Shown one piece after another: positions 55,122 to 64,000 of a stretch of DNA of 64,000 nucleotides. The position numbers and the translations under genes were made by a program. Below the pieces are notes generated by a model. The model was not told where the DNA came from. It made no database searches and saw only the letters and a program-made list of their open reading frames with translations. Each line of letters starts with the position of its first letter. The stretch's first letter is position 1. Source of the DNA: Streptomyces macrolidinus (GTDB taxonomy: Bacteria; Actinomycetota; Actinomycetes; Streptomycetales; Streptomycetaceae); NCBI RefSeq assembly GCF_023887685.1, contig NZ_JAMWMR010000004.1, positions 124,001 through 188,000 on the forward strand. Direction: 5' to 3'.

Positions 55122-57098
55122 CTACGACGCCGACGGCACCACGTCCACGTCCGCCGCCCGGACGAACGCCACCCGGTGGCCGAACTGGATCTCGTAGTAG
55201 CGGTCCTGGCCGGTCACGACCTTGTGCGAGTCCAGGTCGAAGGTGACCGAGTAGTAGTACTCACCCGCCAGCTCGTCACCGACGACGTACTTCTGGCCCG
55301 CCGGAAGCCGGTAGGACAGCGGCGAGACCGACTGCACGGGCACACCCGCCGGGTACGCCTCCTTCTCCGGGTACGCCCTGCCGTACACCGGGATGTCCGC
55401 GCGGCCGGACTTGGGCGTCACCACGAGCCCGGACGCGTGCACCGCCGTGGACTGCTTCGTCGGGTTCTTGAACCAGGCCTTCTGGCCCAGGTACCAGATC
55501 GCCGTCCAGTCCCCGGCCCGGTCGGCGACCGCGTACTGCTGTCCGGTGGAGACCCGCGAGGCCACGTCGTTCACGTCGATCGTGGAGTCCTCGCCGCCGG
55601 GCCGCAGCCCGATGTCCTTGATCAGCGGTGAGGTGTCGTCCGGCGCGCTGTACAGGCGTACCTCGCTGGAGCCGTGCGACGCGCACACTTCCCCGGACGC
55701 GGTGCAGCCGGTGTACTCGGGCCGGTTCTTCGCGTAGTCCGGCAGGATCGTCACCAGGCCGCCGCCGGGACCCGCCGTGGTGTGGAACGGCTTGCCGAGC
55801 AGCTCGAAGTAGTGCCGCCAGTCCCAGTACGGGCCCGGGTCCGTGTGCATGCCCGGGATCGAGGACGTCGTCGGGCCCGGCACGTTCTCGTGGCCCAGGA
55901 TGTGCTGCCGGTCCAGCGGGATGTCGTTCTTCGCGGCGAGGTACTTCACCAGCCGGGCCGACGAGCGGTACATCGCCTCGGTGTACCAGGTGTCGGGCGC
56001 GACCAGGAAGCCTTCGTGTTCGAGGCCGATCGAGCGGGCGTTGATGTCCCAGTTGCCCGCGTGCCACGCCACGTCCTTCGCCTTGACGTGCTGCGCGATG
56101 TGCCCGTCGGTCGAGCGCAGGGTGTAGTTCCAGGACACATAGGTCGGGTCCTTGATGAGGTTGAGGACGCCGTCCCATCCGCCTTCGGTGTCGTGGATGA
56201 CGATGTACTTGATCCGCTGCGACGCGGGCCGGTTCCCCAGGTCGTGGTTGCCGAAGTCACCGTCGCCGAACTCCTCGTACGGCGCCGGGATCCACTCGCA
56301 GGACACGCTCTTCGGGCACTCGGTCCCGGCCGCGCCCGCTGCGCGCAGTCCGGCGCGCTTCAACTGGGCGGTGTCGGGCGCCAGTCCGGGCTGAGCGGTC
56401 AGTGCGACGCGGTCACCCTTGTCCGTGGTGCGCCGCTCACCCTCGCGCATGACCTGGAACACGTCGTCGGCGTACGTGGCCGCCGTCGCGCGGTCGTCCG
56501 CGCCGGAGAACGTCGCCACCGCCCCGTACCACTCGGCCGGGTCGGCGGTCAGCGGCGCGCCGAGGCGCTTCTGGGCGTCGGCGAGCAGCGCGGCACCGCC
56601 CGCGATATTGGCCGCCGGGTCGGTACGCAACCGCTCCGCCGGGATGCCGGTCAGTGCGGCGGCCTTCGTCAACGTCTTCAGGCGGGCCGGGAGTCGGGAG
56701 TTCTCGGGGATCTTCGTCGTGGGCAGCAGCGCGGCGCGGGCCTGGTCGCCGCGGGCGTCCTCCGTGCCCTCGCTGTGGTGCGGGGTCTCGGCGAGTGCGG
56801 TGCGGGCATCGGTGAGGTGCATCGGGCCGTAGCCGCCGGTGACACTCGGCGCGCCCGCGTGCGCGTCCCAGCGGGACTGGAGGTAGGAGACACCGAGCAG
56901 CACGCTCTGCGGGACGTGGTACTCGGCCGCCGCGGCGGCGAAGGCGCCCTGGAGACCGGCCGAGGGGTGCCGCTCGGGGGCCGGGGCGGCGCCCGTCAGC
57001 GCGGGCAGCAACAACGCCGCCGAGACGACGGCGCCCGCCGCCGTGAGAGCGCGTCTGCGCCCGGCGGTGAGGTGGGGGACGGTGGCGGATCCTCGCAA
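55122..57098 (-). CDS. Secreted peptidoglycan hydrolase: lysozyme-like domain plus Amidase_2/PGRP domain
   Basis: A 658-aa cell-wall enzyme. The TTG at 57098 is the start: AGGAGG lies five bases before it and codons upstream precede the signal peptide (RRRALTAAGAVVSAALLLPAL). Residues ~45-220 resemble a lytic transglycosylase/lysozyme fold (PQSVLLGVSYLQSRWDAH, GGYGPMHLTD). The middle is a zinc amidase: KYIVIHDTEGGW, VAWHAGNWDINARSIGLEHEG and HILGHENVPG, with the His ligands intact. The last ~180 residues are SH3-like strands for wall binding. It would cleave the N-acetylmuramoyl-L-alanine bond and possibly glycan strands. Confidence 0.88.
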   Translation of the reverse strand: MRGSATVPHLTAGRRRALTAAGAVVSAALLLPALTGAAPAPERHPSAGLQGAFAAAAAEYHVPQSVLLGVSYLQSRWDAHAGAPSVTGGYGPMHLTDARTALAETPHHSEGTEDARGDQARAALLPTTKIPENSRLPARLKTLTKAAALTGIPAERLRTDPAANIAGGAALLADAQKRLGAPLTADPAEWYGAVATFSGADDRATAATYADDVFQVMREGERRTTDKGDRVALTAQPGLAPDTAQLKRAGLRAAGAAGTECPKSVSCEWIPAPYEEFGDGDFGNHDLGNRPASQRIKYIVIHDTEGGWDGVLNLIKDPTYVSWNYTLRSTDGHIAQHVKAKDVAWHAGNWDINARSIGLEHEGFLVAPDTWYTEAMYRSSARLVKYLAAKNDIPLDRQHILGHENVPGPTTSSIPGMHTDPGPYWDWRHYFELLGKPFHTTAGPGGGLVTILPDYAKNRPEYTGCTASGEVCASHGSSEVRLYSAPDDTSPLIKDIGLRPGGEDSTIDVNDVASRVSTGQQYAVADRAGDWTAIWYLGQKAWFKNPTKQSTAVHASGLVVTPKSGRADIPVYGRAYPEKEAYPAGVPVQSVSPLSYRLPAGQKYVVGDELAGEYYYSVTFDLDSHKVVTGQDRYYEIQFGHRVAFVRAADVDVVPSAS

Positions 57099-57331
57099 TG
57101 CAGCCTCCTGGGACGGTGGGCGCTCTGAGACGTGCGGGGCCGAACGTGCGTCAGTGGTATCGGCTCCCGGACGATCCGTCAATCACGCCCCGACACCAGA
57201 GATTTCCCATGTCAGCAGCAACGAAGACCAGTTTCGCGCCGACGCCGACGCGGCCTGCGGGGCGTCAGTGGAGTGGACCAATGACCTGCCCGAGCGCGGC
57301 TGGTTCCTGTTCGATCCGAGGACGAGACACG

Positions 57332-57820
57332 TCAGGGCGCTGAACCATGGAGAACGGCGTTGGCTTCCGCGACGAACGCATCGCAGGCCGCTTGGGCCAC
57401 GCGGCCACGCTGGAGCATGTCCGCTCGGTCGTCAGTCCGGATGATCGCGCTGGTCAGCTCCAGCACCACGCCGGCCTGATCGGCAAGTCGGTGAACGTCT
57501 TCCTGGCCGCTTATGAGCTTCAGACGGGAGGCACTGCTGCGTGTTTCCACGTAGAGCCGGTAGGCCTCGGCCCGTGCGGCCGTGGCCTCTTCACTCGTGG
57601 GATCGGCATCCCAGCGTGACCATCGGTCGTACTGCGCGCGGCGGTAGTCCTCGGCGAGGGAAATGAAGGCTGCGCAGTTGTCGAACAGGAGTTGTTGCTG
57701 TTGGTGGGAGTGGGCGCGAGCCTCTGCTCGACGGGCGGACTTCTCCTGGTAGTGGTGTGCTATGACGGAGCCCAACAAGGTGCCTACGACGGCCAGCGCA
57801 CCAGCGATGATGCCCTCCAC
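57332..57820 (-). CDS. Membrane-anchored helical hypothetical protein (162 aa)
   Basis: No family recognised. An N-terminal helix IIAGALAVVGTLLGSVIAH anchors it in the membrane; it is followed by a long charged helical region (QEKSARRAEARAHSHQQQQL, SLAEDYRRAQYDRW) and LELTSAIIRTDD, typical of small actinobacterial proteins seen near mobile or regulatory loci. ATG 57820 is the natural start. It overlaps the end of a coding-like fragment on the other strand at 57200-57345. Confidence 0.65.
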   Translation of the reverse strand: MEGIIAGALAVVGTLLGSVIAHHYQEKSARRAEARAHSHQQQQLLFDNCAAFISLAEDYRRAQYDRWSRWDADPTSEEATAARAEAYRLYVETRSSASRLKLISGQEDVHRLADQAGVVLELTSAIIRTDDRADMLQRGRVAQAACDAFVAEANAVLHGSAP

Positions 57821-57903
57821 CCCGGTAGGACATCACCGGAGAGTGCCCGCGTGTGAGCTGTCTTCCGGTCGATTCCATGGACGCGGGCCCTTGTCCCGTC
57901 CGC

Positions 57904-59034
57904 TCAGCGCGTGCCCACCGCCGCTCGTACGGCCCGGCGGGCCAGTTGGCAGTCGTCGTGCAACCGGCGTAGGAGCAGGCGCTGTTCCTCGCCGGAGGGC
58001 AGGGGGCCCTGCTGGGGGGTGCTCAACGGTGCCTCTTGCAGGGAGCGTTGTACCGCCGTTTCGTACCTGCGGATCTCGCGTGTGAGGACGAGCATCAGGT
58101 TCACCAGGAACGCGTCGCGTGAGGCCGGGCCCGCCGACTGGGCGATCTGGCTGATCTGGCGCCGGGCCGCCGGGGCGTTGCCGAGGACCGCCCACAGCGT
58201 CGCCAGGTCGTACCCGGGCAGATACCAGCCCGCGTGCTCCCAGTCCACGAGGACCGGGCCCGCCGGTGACAGCAGGAGGTTCGACAACAGCGCGTCCCCA
58301 TGGCAGAACTGGCCCATGCCCTGACGCCCCGCCGAGTAGGCGATGTCATGCAGCAGCTTCTGAAGGTCACCCATGTCCCGGTCGGTGAGCATGCCCAGTT
58401 CATGGAAGCGCGCGATCCGCTCCGCATAGTCCAGCGGCGCCTCGAACGTCCCCGCCGGGGGACGCCACGCGTTCAACCGGCAGATCGCGGCCAGCGCCGC
58501 CCGGAAGTCGCCGCGCGGCGGCGCCTCCGCCGGATGCCGCTGGAGCGCGGCCACCCGGCCCGGCGCCCGCTCGATCACCAACGTGCAACTGTCCGGGTCC
58601 GCCGCGATCAGCCGCGGCACGCGCACCGGCGGCCGATGCCGGACGAACGCCCGGTACGCCGCTATCTCGTGCCGCATGCGCTCCGACCAGATGGGGGAGT
58701 GGTCGAGCAGACACTTGGCGACCGCCGTGGCACGCCCCGTCGTACCGACGATGAGCACGGACCGCCCGCTGCGGCGCAGCACTTGCACCGGAGCGAACTC
58801 CGGGCAGATGCGGTGCACCGACATGATGGCGCTCCGCAGTTGCGCGCCCTGCGGGCCGGACAGGTCGATCCGCCCGCTGAGCGACGGGGCGCCGCCCGCC
58901 GGCATACGACGCGTCCGCGCGGTACCGAGCACGGGGGCCGCGGGACGCGCGGCGTCGAGTAAGGGGCCGCCGACGCCCGGACGGGAGCGCAGTGACCGGG
59001 GCGGGGCGGACACGGAGGACGATGCTGCGTACAT
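57904..59034 (-). CDS. Aminoglycoside-phosphotransferase-family kinase (APH fold)
   Basis: A 376-aa protein kinase-like enzyme. The first ~60 residues are Pro/Arg/Ala-rich and not part of the fold. The APH core has [20 protein letters not shown] (nucleotide Lys), [16 protein letters not shown], the Brenner-type loop [29 protein letters not shown] with catalytic Asp and the metal-binding DWE. Substrate may be a small molecule; resistance cannot be claimed. A start further in (for example near 58824) would remove the extension. It diverges from nsdA. Confidence 0.85.
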   Translation of the reverse strand: MYAASSSVSAPPRSLRSRPGVGGPLLDAARPAAPVLGTARTRRMPAGGAPSLSGRIDLSGPQGAQLRSAIMSVHRICPEFAPVQVLRRSGRSVLIVGTTGRATAVAKCLLDHSPIWSERMRHEIAAYRAFVRHRPPVRVPRLIAADPDSCTLVIERAPGRVAALQRHPAEAPPRGDFRAALAAICRLNAWRPPAGTFEAPLDYAERIARFHELGMLTDRDMGDLQKLLHDIAYSAGRQGMGQFCHGDALLSNLLLSPAGPVLVDWEHAGWYLPGYDLATLWAVLGNAPAARRQISQIAQSAGPASRDAFLVNLMLVLTREIRRYETAVQRSLQEAPLSTPQQGPLPSGEEQRLLLRRLHDDCQLARRAVRAAVGTR

Positions 59035-59267
59035 GAGGCGAGACAGATCCCTTCGTGTGCCTGCGAGTTCGGCGCCGCCCGCTCCGGCCGCCCAGGCGCA
59101 CCCTGGGGAATGTCCCTGCGGCGACCGGGTCGGGATGGCGCTTTCCTACCTGACACCCGATGCCCCGTGGCACACCATCTGGCGCACCCTGGCGAACCCT
59201 GGCGAATAGTCCCGATGCATCTGACAGAGGGCTACTGTCAACTCAGCCGAGAACCTGGGGGCTTGAC

Positions 59268-60767
59268 GTGAGCGGACAACCCAACACCCGCCTCTCGGAC
59301 CTGTTCGGCCTGGCCGGCTGGTCCAAGGGCGAACTCGCGAGGCTGGTCAACCGGCAGGCGGCGGCCATGGGCCACCCTCAGTTGGCGACCGACACCTCAC
59401 GGGTGCGGCGTTGGATCGACATGGGAGAGATCCCGCGCGATCCCGTACCACGGGTGCTGGCGGCGCTGTTCACCGAGCGACTCGGTCGTGTCGTGACCAT
59501 CGAGGACCTCGGTCTGGTCCGGCACGGGCGCCCGGGGAGACGGCGTGACGAAGGGCGTGCCCGGCACCCCGACGGCATTCCCTGGGCGCCCGAGCGGACT
59601 GCTGCGGTCCTCACCGAATTCACGGGAATGGACCTCATGCTCAACCGACGCGGCTTGGTGGGCGCGGGCGCCGCGCTCGCCGCAGGATCAGCACTCAGCA
59701 GCGCCATGCACGACTGGCTGCGCACCGACCCGGCCCTCGCGGCCGACGCTCCCCGCTTCGACGATCCGCTGCACGCCGACCTCGTGGGGTTCGACCGCTA
59801 CGAGGCCGCCCCCATCGGCTCGCAGGAGATCGAGGAACTGGAGCGCTCGGTCGAGGTGTTCCGGGCCTGGGACGCGACGCGTGGCGGCGGACTGCAACGC
59901 AAGGCTGTCGTGGGACAGCTCAACGAAGTGGGAGGCATGCTCTCCTACCGGCACCCCGACCATCTCCAGCGGCGTCTGTGGGGCGTCGCCGCCAACCTCG
60001 CCGTCCTCGCGGGCTGGATGTCGCACGACATCGGCCTGGAGCCCACGGCACAGAAGTACTTCGTCATCGCCGCGCACGCGGCCCGTGAGGGCGGCGACCG
60101 CCCCCGCGCCGGGGAGGCGCTCTCCCGCGCCGCCCGCCAGATGGTGCATCTCGGCAAGCCCGACGACGCACTCGACCTGATGCAGCTCGCCCGGTCCGGT
60201 TCCGGCGACCAGGTGCTGCCCCGTACCCAGGCCATGCTCAACACCATCGAGGCGTGGGCGCAGGCCTCGATGGGCAAGGGGCAGGCCATGCGGCGCATGC
60301 TCGGCGAGGCCGAGGAGCTGTTCGTCTCGGACAAGGCGGATGTGCCGCCGCCGAGTTGGATGCAGATGTTCGACGAGGCGGATCTGCACGGCATGCAGGC
60401 GCTGGCCTACCGCACGCTCGCCGAACACGAGCCGGACGCGGCCGTCGTCGCGCAGCGGCACGCGAAGGAGGCGCTGGAGCTGCGCGGGCCGGGCCGGGAC
60501 CGGTCGAAGATCTTCGACCACATCTCCCTCGCGTCCGCGTGCTTCATCGCCGACGACCCGGAACAGGCGGACCGGTACGCACGGCTGGCGCTGACGTCGA
60601 TGGGGGCCAACTCCTCCCACCGCACCTGGGATCGGCTGCGCGAGATGTACCGGCTCACCGCACAGTACGCCGGCTATCCGAAGATCAAGGACCTACGGGA
60701 GGAGATCGAACAGGCGCTGCCCAAGGGCCTGCCGAAGCCGAGAGGAAGCAACAACGCGCAGGCGTAG
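59268..60767 (+). CDS. nsdA: NsdA, negative regulator of antibiotic production and sporulation
   Basis: A 499-aa Streptomyces-specific regulator whose loss in S. coelicolor raises antibiotic production and sporulation. The N-terminal region NTRLSDLFGLAGWSKGELARLVNRQ with VRRWIDMGEIPRD is helix-turn-helix-like. The large C-terminal part is TPR-like (AREGGDRPRAGEALSRAARQMVHLG, ALAYRTLAEHEPDAAVVAQRHAKEAL). GTG 59268 with GGGGG gives the expected length; upstream codons to 59160 look non-coding. Recognition is from the conserved N-terminus, from memory of the family. Confidence 0.9.
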   Translation: MSGQPNTRLSDLFGLAGWSKGELARLVNRQAAAMGHPQLATDTSRVRRWIDMGEIPRDPVPRVLAALFTERLGRVVTIEDLGLVRHGRPGRRRDEGRARHPDGIPWAPERTAAVLTEFTGMDLMLNRRGLVGAGAALAAGSALSSAMHDWLRTDPALAADAPRFDDPLHADLVGFDRYEAAPIGSQEIEELERSVEVFRAWDATRGGGLQRKAVVGQLNEVGGMLSYRHPDHLQRRLWGVAANLAVLAGWMSHDIGLEPTAQKYFVIAAHAAREGGDRPRAGEALSRAARQMVHLGKPDDALDLMQLARSGSGDQVLPRTQAMLNTIEAWAQASMGKGQAMRRMLGEAEELFVSDKADVPPPSWMQMFDEADLHGMQALAYRTLAEHEPDAAVVAQRHAKEALELRGPGRDRSKIFDHISLASACFIADDPEQADRYARLALTSMGANSSHRTWDRLREMYRLTAQYAGYPKIKDLREEIEQALPKGLPKPRGSNNAQA

Positions 60768-60797
60768 GAGGTCTGAGGGTGCAGGGAGCCTTGAGGA

Positions 60798-60814
60798 GTT
60801 GACGTAGCGTCAAC
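60798..60814. terminator. 7-bp hairpin after nsdA
   Basis: GTTGACG/CGTCAAC with a TAG loop, flanked by an outer AGGGTG (60776-60781) and CACCCT pair (from 60814). It lies between converging nsdA and the phosphatase gene. Confidence 0.6.
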
Positions 60815-60820
60815 ACCCTG

Positions 60821-62221
60821 TCAGGAGACGACCCTGGCCACGAGTACGCAGGCCTCGTCCTCGCGATCGCTCTCGCCGAACTCTTCCACCACGGTCCGTA
60901 CGCAGTCCTGGGCTGTGCGGCTGTCGTTGAAGCGCGGGGCCAGGTCGAGCAGTCGGTGGACGGCCGCCGTGCCGCTGCCGCGGGGGAGGAGTCCTTCGGT
61001 GTGCAGGAGCAGCAGGTCGCCTTCGCGCAGGGTCTCTTCGGCCTGCCCGTAGACCGCTTTGGTGGTCGCCCCGAGCAGGACGCCCTCCGGTGGCGTCAGC
61101 ATGCGTCCCGTCCCGCCGCGGAACAGCAGTGGGGCGGGGTGTCCTGCCTGGGCCCACGTCAGAGTGCGCGTGTCGGGGCGGTAGCGGCAGCAGGCGGTGC
61201 TGCCCAGGGACGACTGGATGGAGGTGTTCAGCAACTGGTTGAGCAGAGCCATCAGTCGGCCCGGCTCGGTGCCCGCCACGGCCATGCCGCGCAGGGCGCC
61301 GATGAGCGTCGCCATGCTCGAAGTGACGGACACACCGCGTCCGGTGAGGTCACCGACGGCGAACAGTACGTCCGCGCCCGGCAGTTCGAGTGCGTCGTAC
61401 CAGTCGCCTATCGCCGTGCTCAGGGAGGAGGAGGGGAGGTGGCGGGCCGCCAGGTCGAGCGCTCCGGAGCCTTGGCGGGGCAGCCGCAGGGAGTCACGCC
61501 AGGGCGGCAGTACGGCCTCCCGTAACGCGACGGCTGCTTGATGTTCGGCCTGTGCCCGATGCCGCTGGCGCTGCAGCGCGTCATGGGACATGTGGACGGT
61601 CCGGCGTCGGCGGCGCAGTTCGCTGACGTCCCGCAGGACGGCCCACATGGAGGTGGTGGTGCCGTCGGCGTCGAGTACGGGTTCGCCGGTCATATGCACG
61701 GTGCGTGTTCCGCCGTCGGGGCGCAGGATCCGGAACTCCCCGTCTATGGGCTTGCCGTCGACCAGGCAGTCCGTGACCATCGCTGCCAGCAGCGGGCGGT
61801 CGTCCTCGTGTGCCAGGGCGGGGAGTTCGTCGAGGGTGAGCGCGGGGGTGGCGGGGGCGCGGCCAAGGATCTCGTACAGCTCCCTGGACCAACTCGCCTC
61901 GTCGGTCAGCAGGTTCCACTCCGCACTGCCGACCTGTCTGGGTGAGGAGCCCTCGGATGGGGTCGCGGGGTCGACGGTGAGGGCGGGCAGACCGTCCCGT
62001 AACTGCGCCAAGTGTCGATCCACATCGTTCAGTTGATGCAGCGTCAGGTCACACAGGGCGCGCTGCCAGCGGGTCGCCGGCTCCGATCCGTCCGTCAGCG
62101 CCTCGCGCCGTACCGCGTCCACGTCGCCGCGCAGCCGCCGCGTCTGCGAGATGAGCGCATCGACCGCGCCGCGCTGCGGCGGGCGGACGGATGAGCGATC
62201 CGCGGACAGATGGGGCGGCAT
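60821..62221 (-). CDS. PAS domain-PP2C (SpoIIE/RsbU-type) phosphatase
   Basis: A 466-aa signalling phosphatase that would dephosphorylate an anti-sigma-factor antagonist. A helical N-terminus (RRLRGDVDAVRREAL) is followed by a PAS domain (~100-200; LYEILGRAPATPAL, GEFRILRPDGGTRTVHMTGEPV) and the phosphatase domain from ~240 with the metal motifs IGDWYDALEL and VGDLTGRGV, then GHPAPLLFRGG and REGDLLLLHTEG. The Asp residues are intact except that the third motif is HTEGL rather than YTDGL. ATG 62221 is the natural start. No RsbV/RsbW gene is adjacent. Confidence 0.9.
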   Translation of the reverse strand: MPPHLSADRSSVRPPQRGAVDALISQTRRLRGDVDAVRREALTDGSEPATRWQRALCDLTLHQLNDVDRHLAQLRDGLPALTVDPATPSEGSSPRQVGSAEWNLLTDEASWSRELYEILGRAPATPALTLDELPALAHEDDRPLLAAMVTDCLVDGKPIDGEFRILRPDGGTRTVHMTGEPVLDADGTTTSMWAVLRDVSELRRRRRTVHMSHDALQRQRHRAQAEHQAAVALREAVLPPWRDSLRLPRQGSGALDLAARHLPSSSLSTAIGDWYDALELPGADVLFAVGDLTGRGVSVTSSMATLIGALRGMAVAGTEPGRLMALLNQLLNTSIQSSLGSTACCRYRPDTRTLTWAQAGHPAPLLFRGGTGRMLTPPEGVLLGATTKAVYGQAEETLREGDLLLLHTEGLLPRGSGTAAVHRLLDLAPRFNDSRTAQDCVRTVVEEFGESDREDEACVLVARVVS

Positions 62222-62373
62222 GACGCACTCCGATACGAGAACGGTTCACGAACACCGGCTGACGGAAGGGCCGCTAAGACTGTTGCACAGTCGGCGAAGC
62301 CCTGTAAGGCGTTTGGCAAGACACGATCCGGTGATGCCTTTGACATATGCCGCAGGCTCGCCGGGGTGTGACC

Positions 62374-62412
62374 GGCACCTTCGAGCGGTGCTTTCGAGCG
62401 GCACCTTCGAGC
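62374..62412. repeat. Three tandem copies of a 13-bp unit
   Basis: GGCACCTTCGAGC, GGTGCTTTCGAGC and GGCACCTTCGAGC follow head to tail in the gap between the phosphatase and baeRF genes. The middle copy differs at three positions. The rest of the 62222-62457 gap shows no gene. Confidence 0.8.
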
Positions 62413-62457
62413 GGCCTGTGCCCCAGTGGCCCGTGTCCGCTCTCCGTGGCTCGTGTC

Positions 62458-63555
62458 TCAGTAGCGCAGCACCCCGGCGATCCCCTGGGCGTCACCCAGC
62501 GTTCCGTCCGGGACGAAGCGGACCTCCGCGCCCGTGTCCAGACAGCGCTCCACGATCTCGTCCACGATGTCCTCGCGGGCGTCGAGATCGCCGCTCTCGG
62601 CCGGTACCAGATGGTCACCGGCGTCGTCGCGCACCGTCACTTGGTAGTTCTCCTCGACCGCGAGGAGCCGGATGCGGCCGTCGGAGGCGTTCTGCCAGAC
62701 CTCGTCGACCCCCGCGGCGAACGTCTTGCGGCCGCGTGCCGCCACCAGCTCGCGGCTGACCGTGTCGACCTCCTTGCGGTCCTGGGCCTCGATCACGGGC
62801 TGGATCGCCTGCCACACGGCGTCGGGGGTGCCGTGGGCGAGACCGCCGTGCGGCACATGGACGGCGTCCTTGGCGAGGGTGCCGACCTCGTCGAGGCAGG
62901 ACAGCGCCGCCGGTTCACCGGTGATGTACAGCGGACGCGGGTGCTCGCGCAGTACCGCGTGCATCGCGGTGTCGGCGTCCCGCAGGAAGTGGCGGGTGCC
63001 CTCGTCGCGGAAGGCGCTCGGCAGGTCGCCGATCTGCTCCTGACGCTCGGCGTCGAAGTTCTCGCGGCTCCGGGACATCGGGAAGGCGCCGATGCGGTCC
63101 TCGGTGACGCGTTCCGGGCCGCCGTTCCACAGCGTGACCCGGTCGGCCGAGACCGACAGCACCCAGAACGGCCGCTCGGCGGCCTGCGCGGAGACCAGGT
63201 TGCGGGTCAGGAAGGTGTCCGCGAGCACCACCCGCTCGGGCACCGTACGCGCCACCGACCACACCTGGTGCTCACCCGGCGCGGCGAAGATGACCAGGCC
63301 GTCCTCCGCGTGGGCCAGGTCCACCTCCGTGAGAGCCTGCTCGAGCTGCTTGACGACATCGGTGCGCCGCTCCCGGGTGACCGCGGGATCGGCCTCGAGC
63401 TGCTTCTTGGCCTCGGCCACCACATTGCGCAGCCGGACCGGATCCTGGGCGTTGTCGGGCTCGCGGCGGTGGGTCGGCGTCAGCACGGACACCGCGGGGT
63501 AGTTACGGGGCCGCCGCAGCTCGGCGAGGGTCGCGGGACTCAGATCGTGCTCCAT
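62458..63555 (-). CDS. baeRF3-type protein (archaeo-eukaryotic release-factor fold)
   Basis: A 365-aa protein of the bacterial eRF1-like (baeRF) group, predicted to act on ribosomes in rescue or translation control. Typical start ELRRPRNYPAVSVLTPTHRR, then LRNVVAEAKKQLEAD, VVLADTFLTRNLVSAQAAERPFW, and a C-terminal eL30-like half (YITGEPAALSCLDEVG, GRIRLLAVEENYQVTV). The eRF1 GGQ motif is not seen, as in many baeRF members. ATG 63555 fits; longer frames to 63852 are antisense to arginine deiminase. It diverges from arcA. Confidence 0.8.
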   Translation of the reverse strand: MEHDLSPATLAELRRPRNYPAVSVLTPTHRREPDNAQDPVRLRNVVAEAKKQLEADPAVTRERRTDVVKQLEQALTEVDLAHAEDGLVIFAAPGEHQVWSVARTVPERVVLADTFLTRNLVSAQAAERPFWVLSVSADRVTLWNGGPERVTEDRIGAFPMSRSRENFDAERQEQIGDLPSAFRDEGTRHFLRDADTAMHAVLREHPRPLYITGEPAALSCLDEVGTLAKDAVHVPHGGLAHGTPDAVWQAIQPVIEAQDRKEVDTVSRELVAARGRKTFAAGVDEVWQNASDGRIRLLAVEENYQVTVRDDAGDHLVPAESGDLDAREDIVDEIVERCLDTGAEVRFVPDGTLGDAQGIAGVLRY

Positions 63556-63595
63556 AGCAGCACGATAGGGCCGATTCACGGATAAGGCATTTGGG

Positions 63596-63633
63596 GCAAT
63601 GCAGCGCAATGCGGGACTGGTGAGATGCAATGC
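63596..63633. promoter_or_regulatory. Helically phased GCAATGC direct repeats at the arcA promoter
   Basis: GCAATGC occurs at 63596, 63606 and 63627, so starts are 10 and 21 bp apart, about one and two turns. They lie upstream of a TAGAGT -10 (63654-63659). This is a plausible operator for a protein binding one face of DNA. Confidence 0.5.
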
Positions 63634-63665
63634 GCGACTTTCGCAACAGCCCCTAGAGTCGAGAT

Positions 63666-64000
63666 GTGCGAGATGTGACCGAACGGGACACCCGCCCCGC
63701 GTACGGCGTCCACTCCGAGGTCGGCCGACTGCGCAAGGTGCTCGTCTGCGCGCCCGGTCTCGCCCATCGCAGGCTGACCCCCACCAACGCCGAGGAGCTG
63801 CTCTTCGACGACGTGATGTGGGTGGAGAACGCCCAGCGCGACCACGCCGCATTCGTCGGCGAGTTGCGTGGGCGCGGCGTCGAGGTGGTGGAGCTGCACG
63901 ACCTGCTCGCGCAGACCATGGCCGTCCCCGGAGCGCGGGACTGGCTGCTGGACCGGAAGATCACCGCCAACGAGGTCGGACTCGGACTGGTCGACACCAC
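63666..64000 (+). CDS. arcA: Arginine deiminase, 3' part beyond the window
   Basis: The first ~111 residues of arginine deiminase, which hydrolyses arginine to citrulline and ammonia. The family N-terminus is clear: [27 protein letters not shown], the substrate-binding [16 protein letters not shown] (Asp and His) and [15 protein letters not shown]. The catalytic Cys lies beyond the right edge. GTG 63666 is close to a TAGAGT -10 (63654-63659), so the mRNA is probably leaderless; GTG 63675 is an alternative. It diverges from the baeRF gene. Confidence 0.93.
   Translation, partial: MRDVTERDTRPAYGVHSEVGRLRKVLVCAPGLAHRRLTPTNAEELLFDDVMWVENAQRDHAAFVGELRGRGVEVVELHDLLAQTMAVPGARDWLLDRKITANEVGLGLVDT

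Noticed and set aside
57904..59034. Aminoglycoside resistance gene
   Set aside because: The APH fold is shared by many non-resistance kinases, and nothing in the context supports resistance.

Overview
The window is chromosomal DNA of a Streptomyces or a close relative. The DNA is very GC-rich with strong G/C bias at third codon positions. GTG and TTG starts, leaderless genes with TAGNNT-type -10 boxes, TTA (bldA-type) codons in two genes, and typical families (NsdA, DUF397, DUF574 methyltransferase, CGNR/ABATE, SpoIIE-type PP2C, Rv1733c-like) all point the same way. I see no rRNA, tRNA, CRISPR array or phage genes. The left edge cuts an L,D-transpeptidase and the right edge cuts an arginine deiminase.

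Layout. 0-6.8 kb: cell-wall and secreted proteins, a VOC protein and a CGNR regulator diverging from one shared -10, an SGNH hydrolase, and a TetR gene facing an esterase operon across palindromic operators. 6.8-11.2 kb: a ferric-siderophore ABC importer (two permeases, ATPase, lipoprotein) with two iron boxes and a 17-bp terminator hairpin. 11.2-20.2 kb: TetR/FAD monooxygenase pair, a small P-loop kinase, DedA, a two-component system whose kinase is split by a 1-nt frameshift, a methyltransferase, flavohemoglobin and small proteins. 20.2-25.4 kb: a minus-strand five-gene set (SnoaL-like, AOC-barrel, UbiA prenyltransferase, AMP-ligase, FAD oxidoreductase) that looks like a compact, uncharacterised meroterpenoid-type pathway.

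25.6-33.4 kb: lytic transglycosylase-like protein, SseB and MarR genes, a crcB-DUF190-crcB fluoride operon behind a candidate fluoride riboswitch, UppP, a D,D-carboxypeptidase, and a short second Rho factor with a C-rich leader. 33.7-44.3 kb: molybdopterin oxidoreductase plus ferredoxin-reductase pair, HemK-like methyltransferase behind a possible attenuator, hydrolase/MarR pair, Fe-S flavoenzyme with an upstream perfect 20-bp palindrome, PadR regulator, dhaKLM operon and NDH-2.

44.4-64 kb: an MpaB-family oxygenase gene broken by a MITE with perfect 26-bp inverted repeats, a phytoene-dehydrogenase-like protein, a serine hydrolase, an acyl-CoA synthetase facing PaaK, USP and DUF397 proteins, a two-domain PGRP amidase, an APH-family kinase diverging from nsdA, a PAS-SpoIIE phosphatase, a baeRF-type protein and arginine deiminase. 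The strongest candidates for something new are the 20.2-25.4 kb pathway, the MITE disruption, the fluoride leader and the rho leader. All functional statements are read from sequence by eye and no database search was possible.
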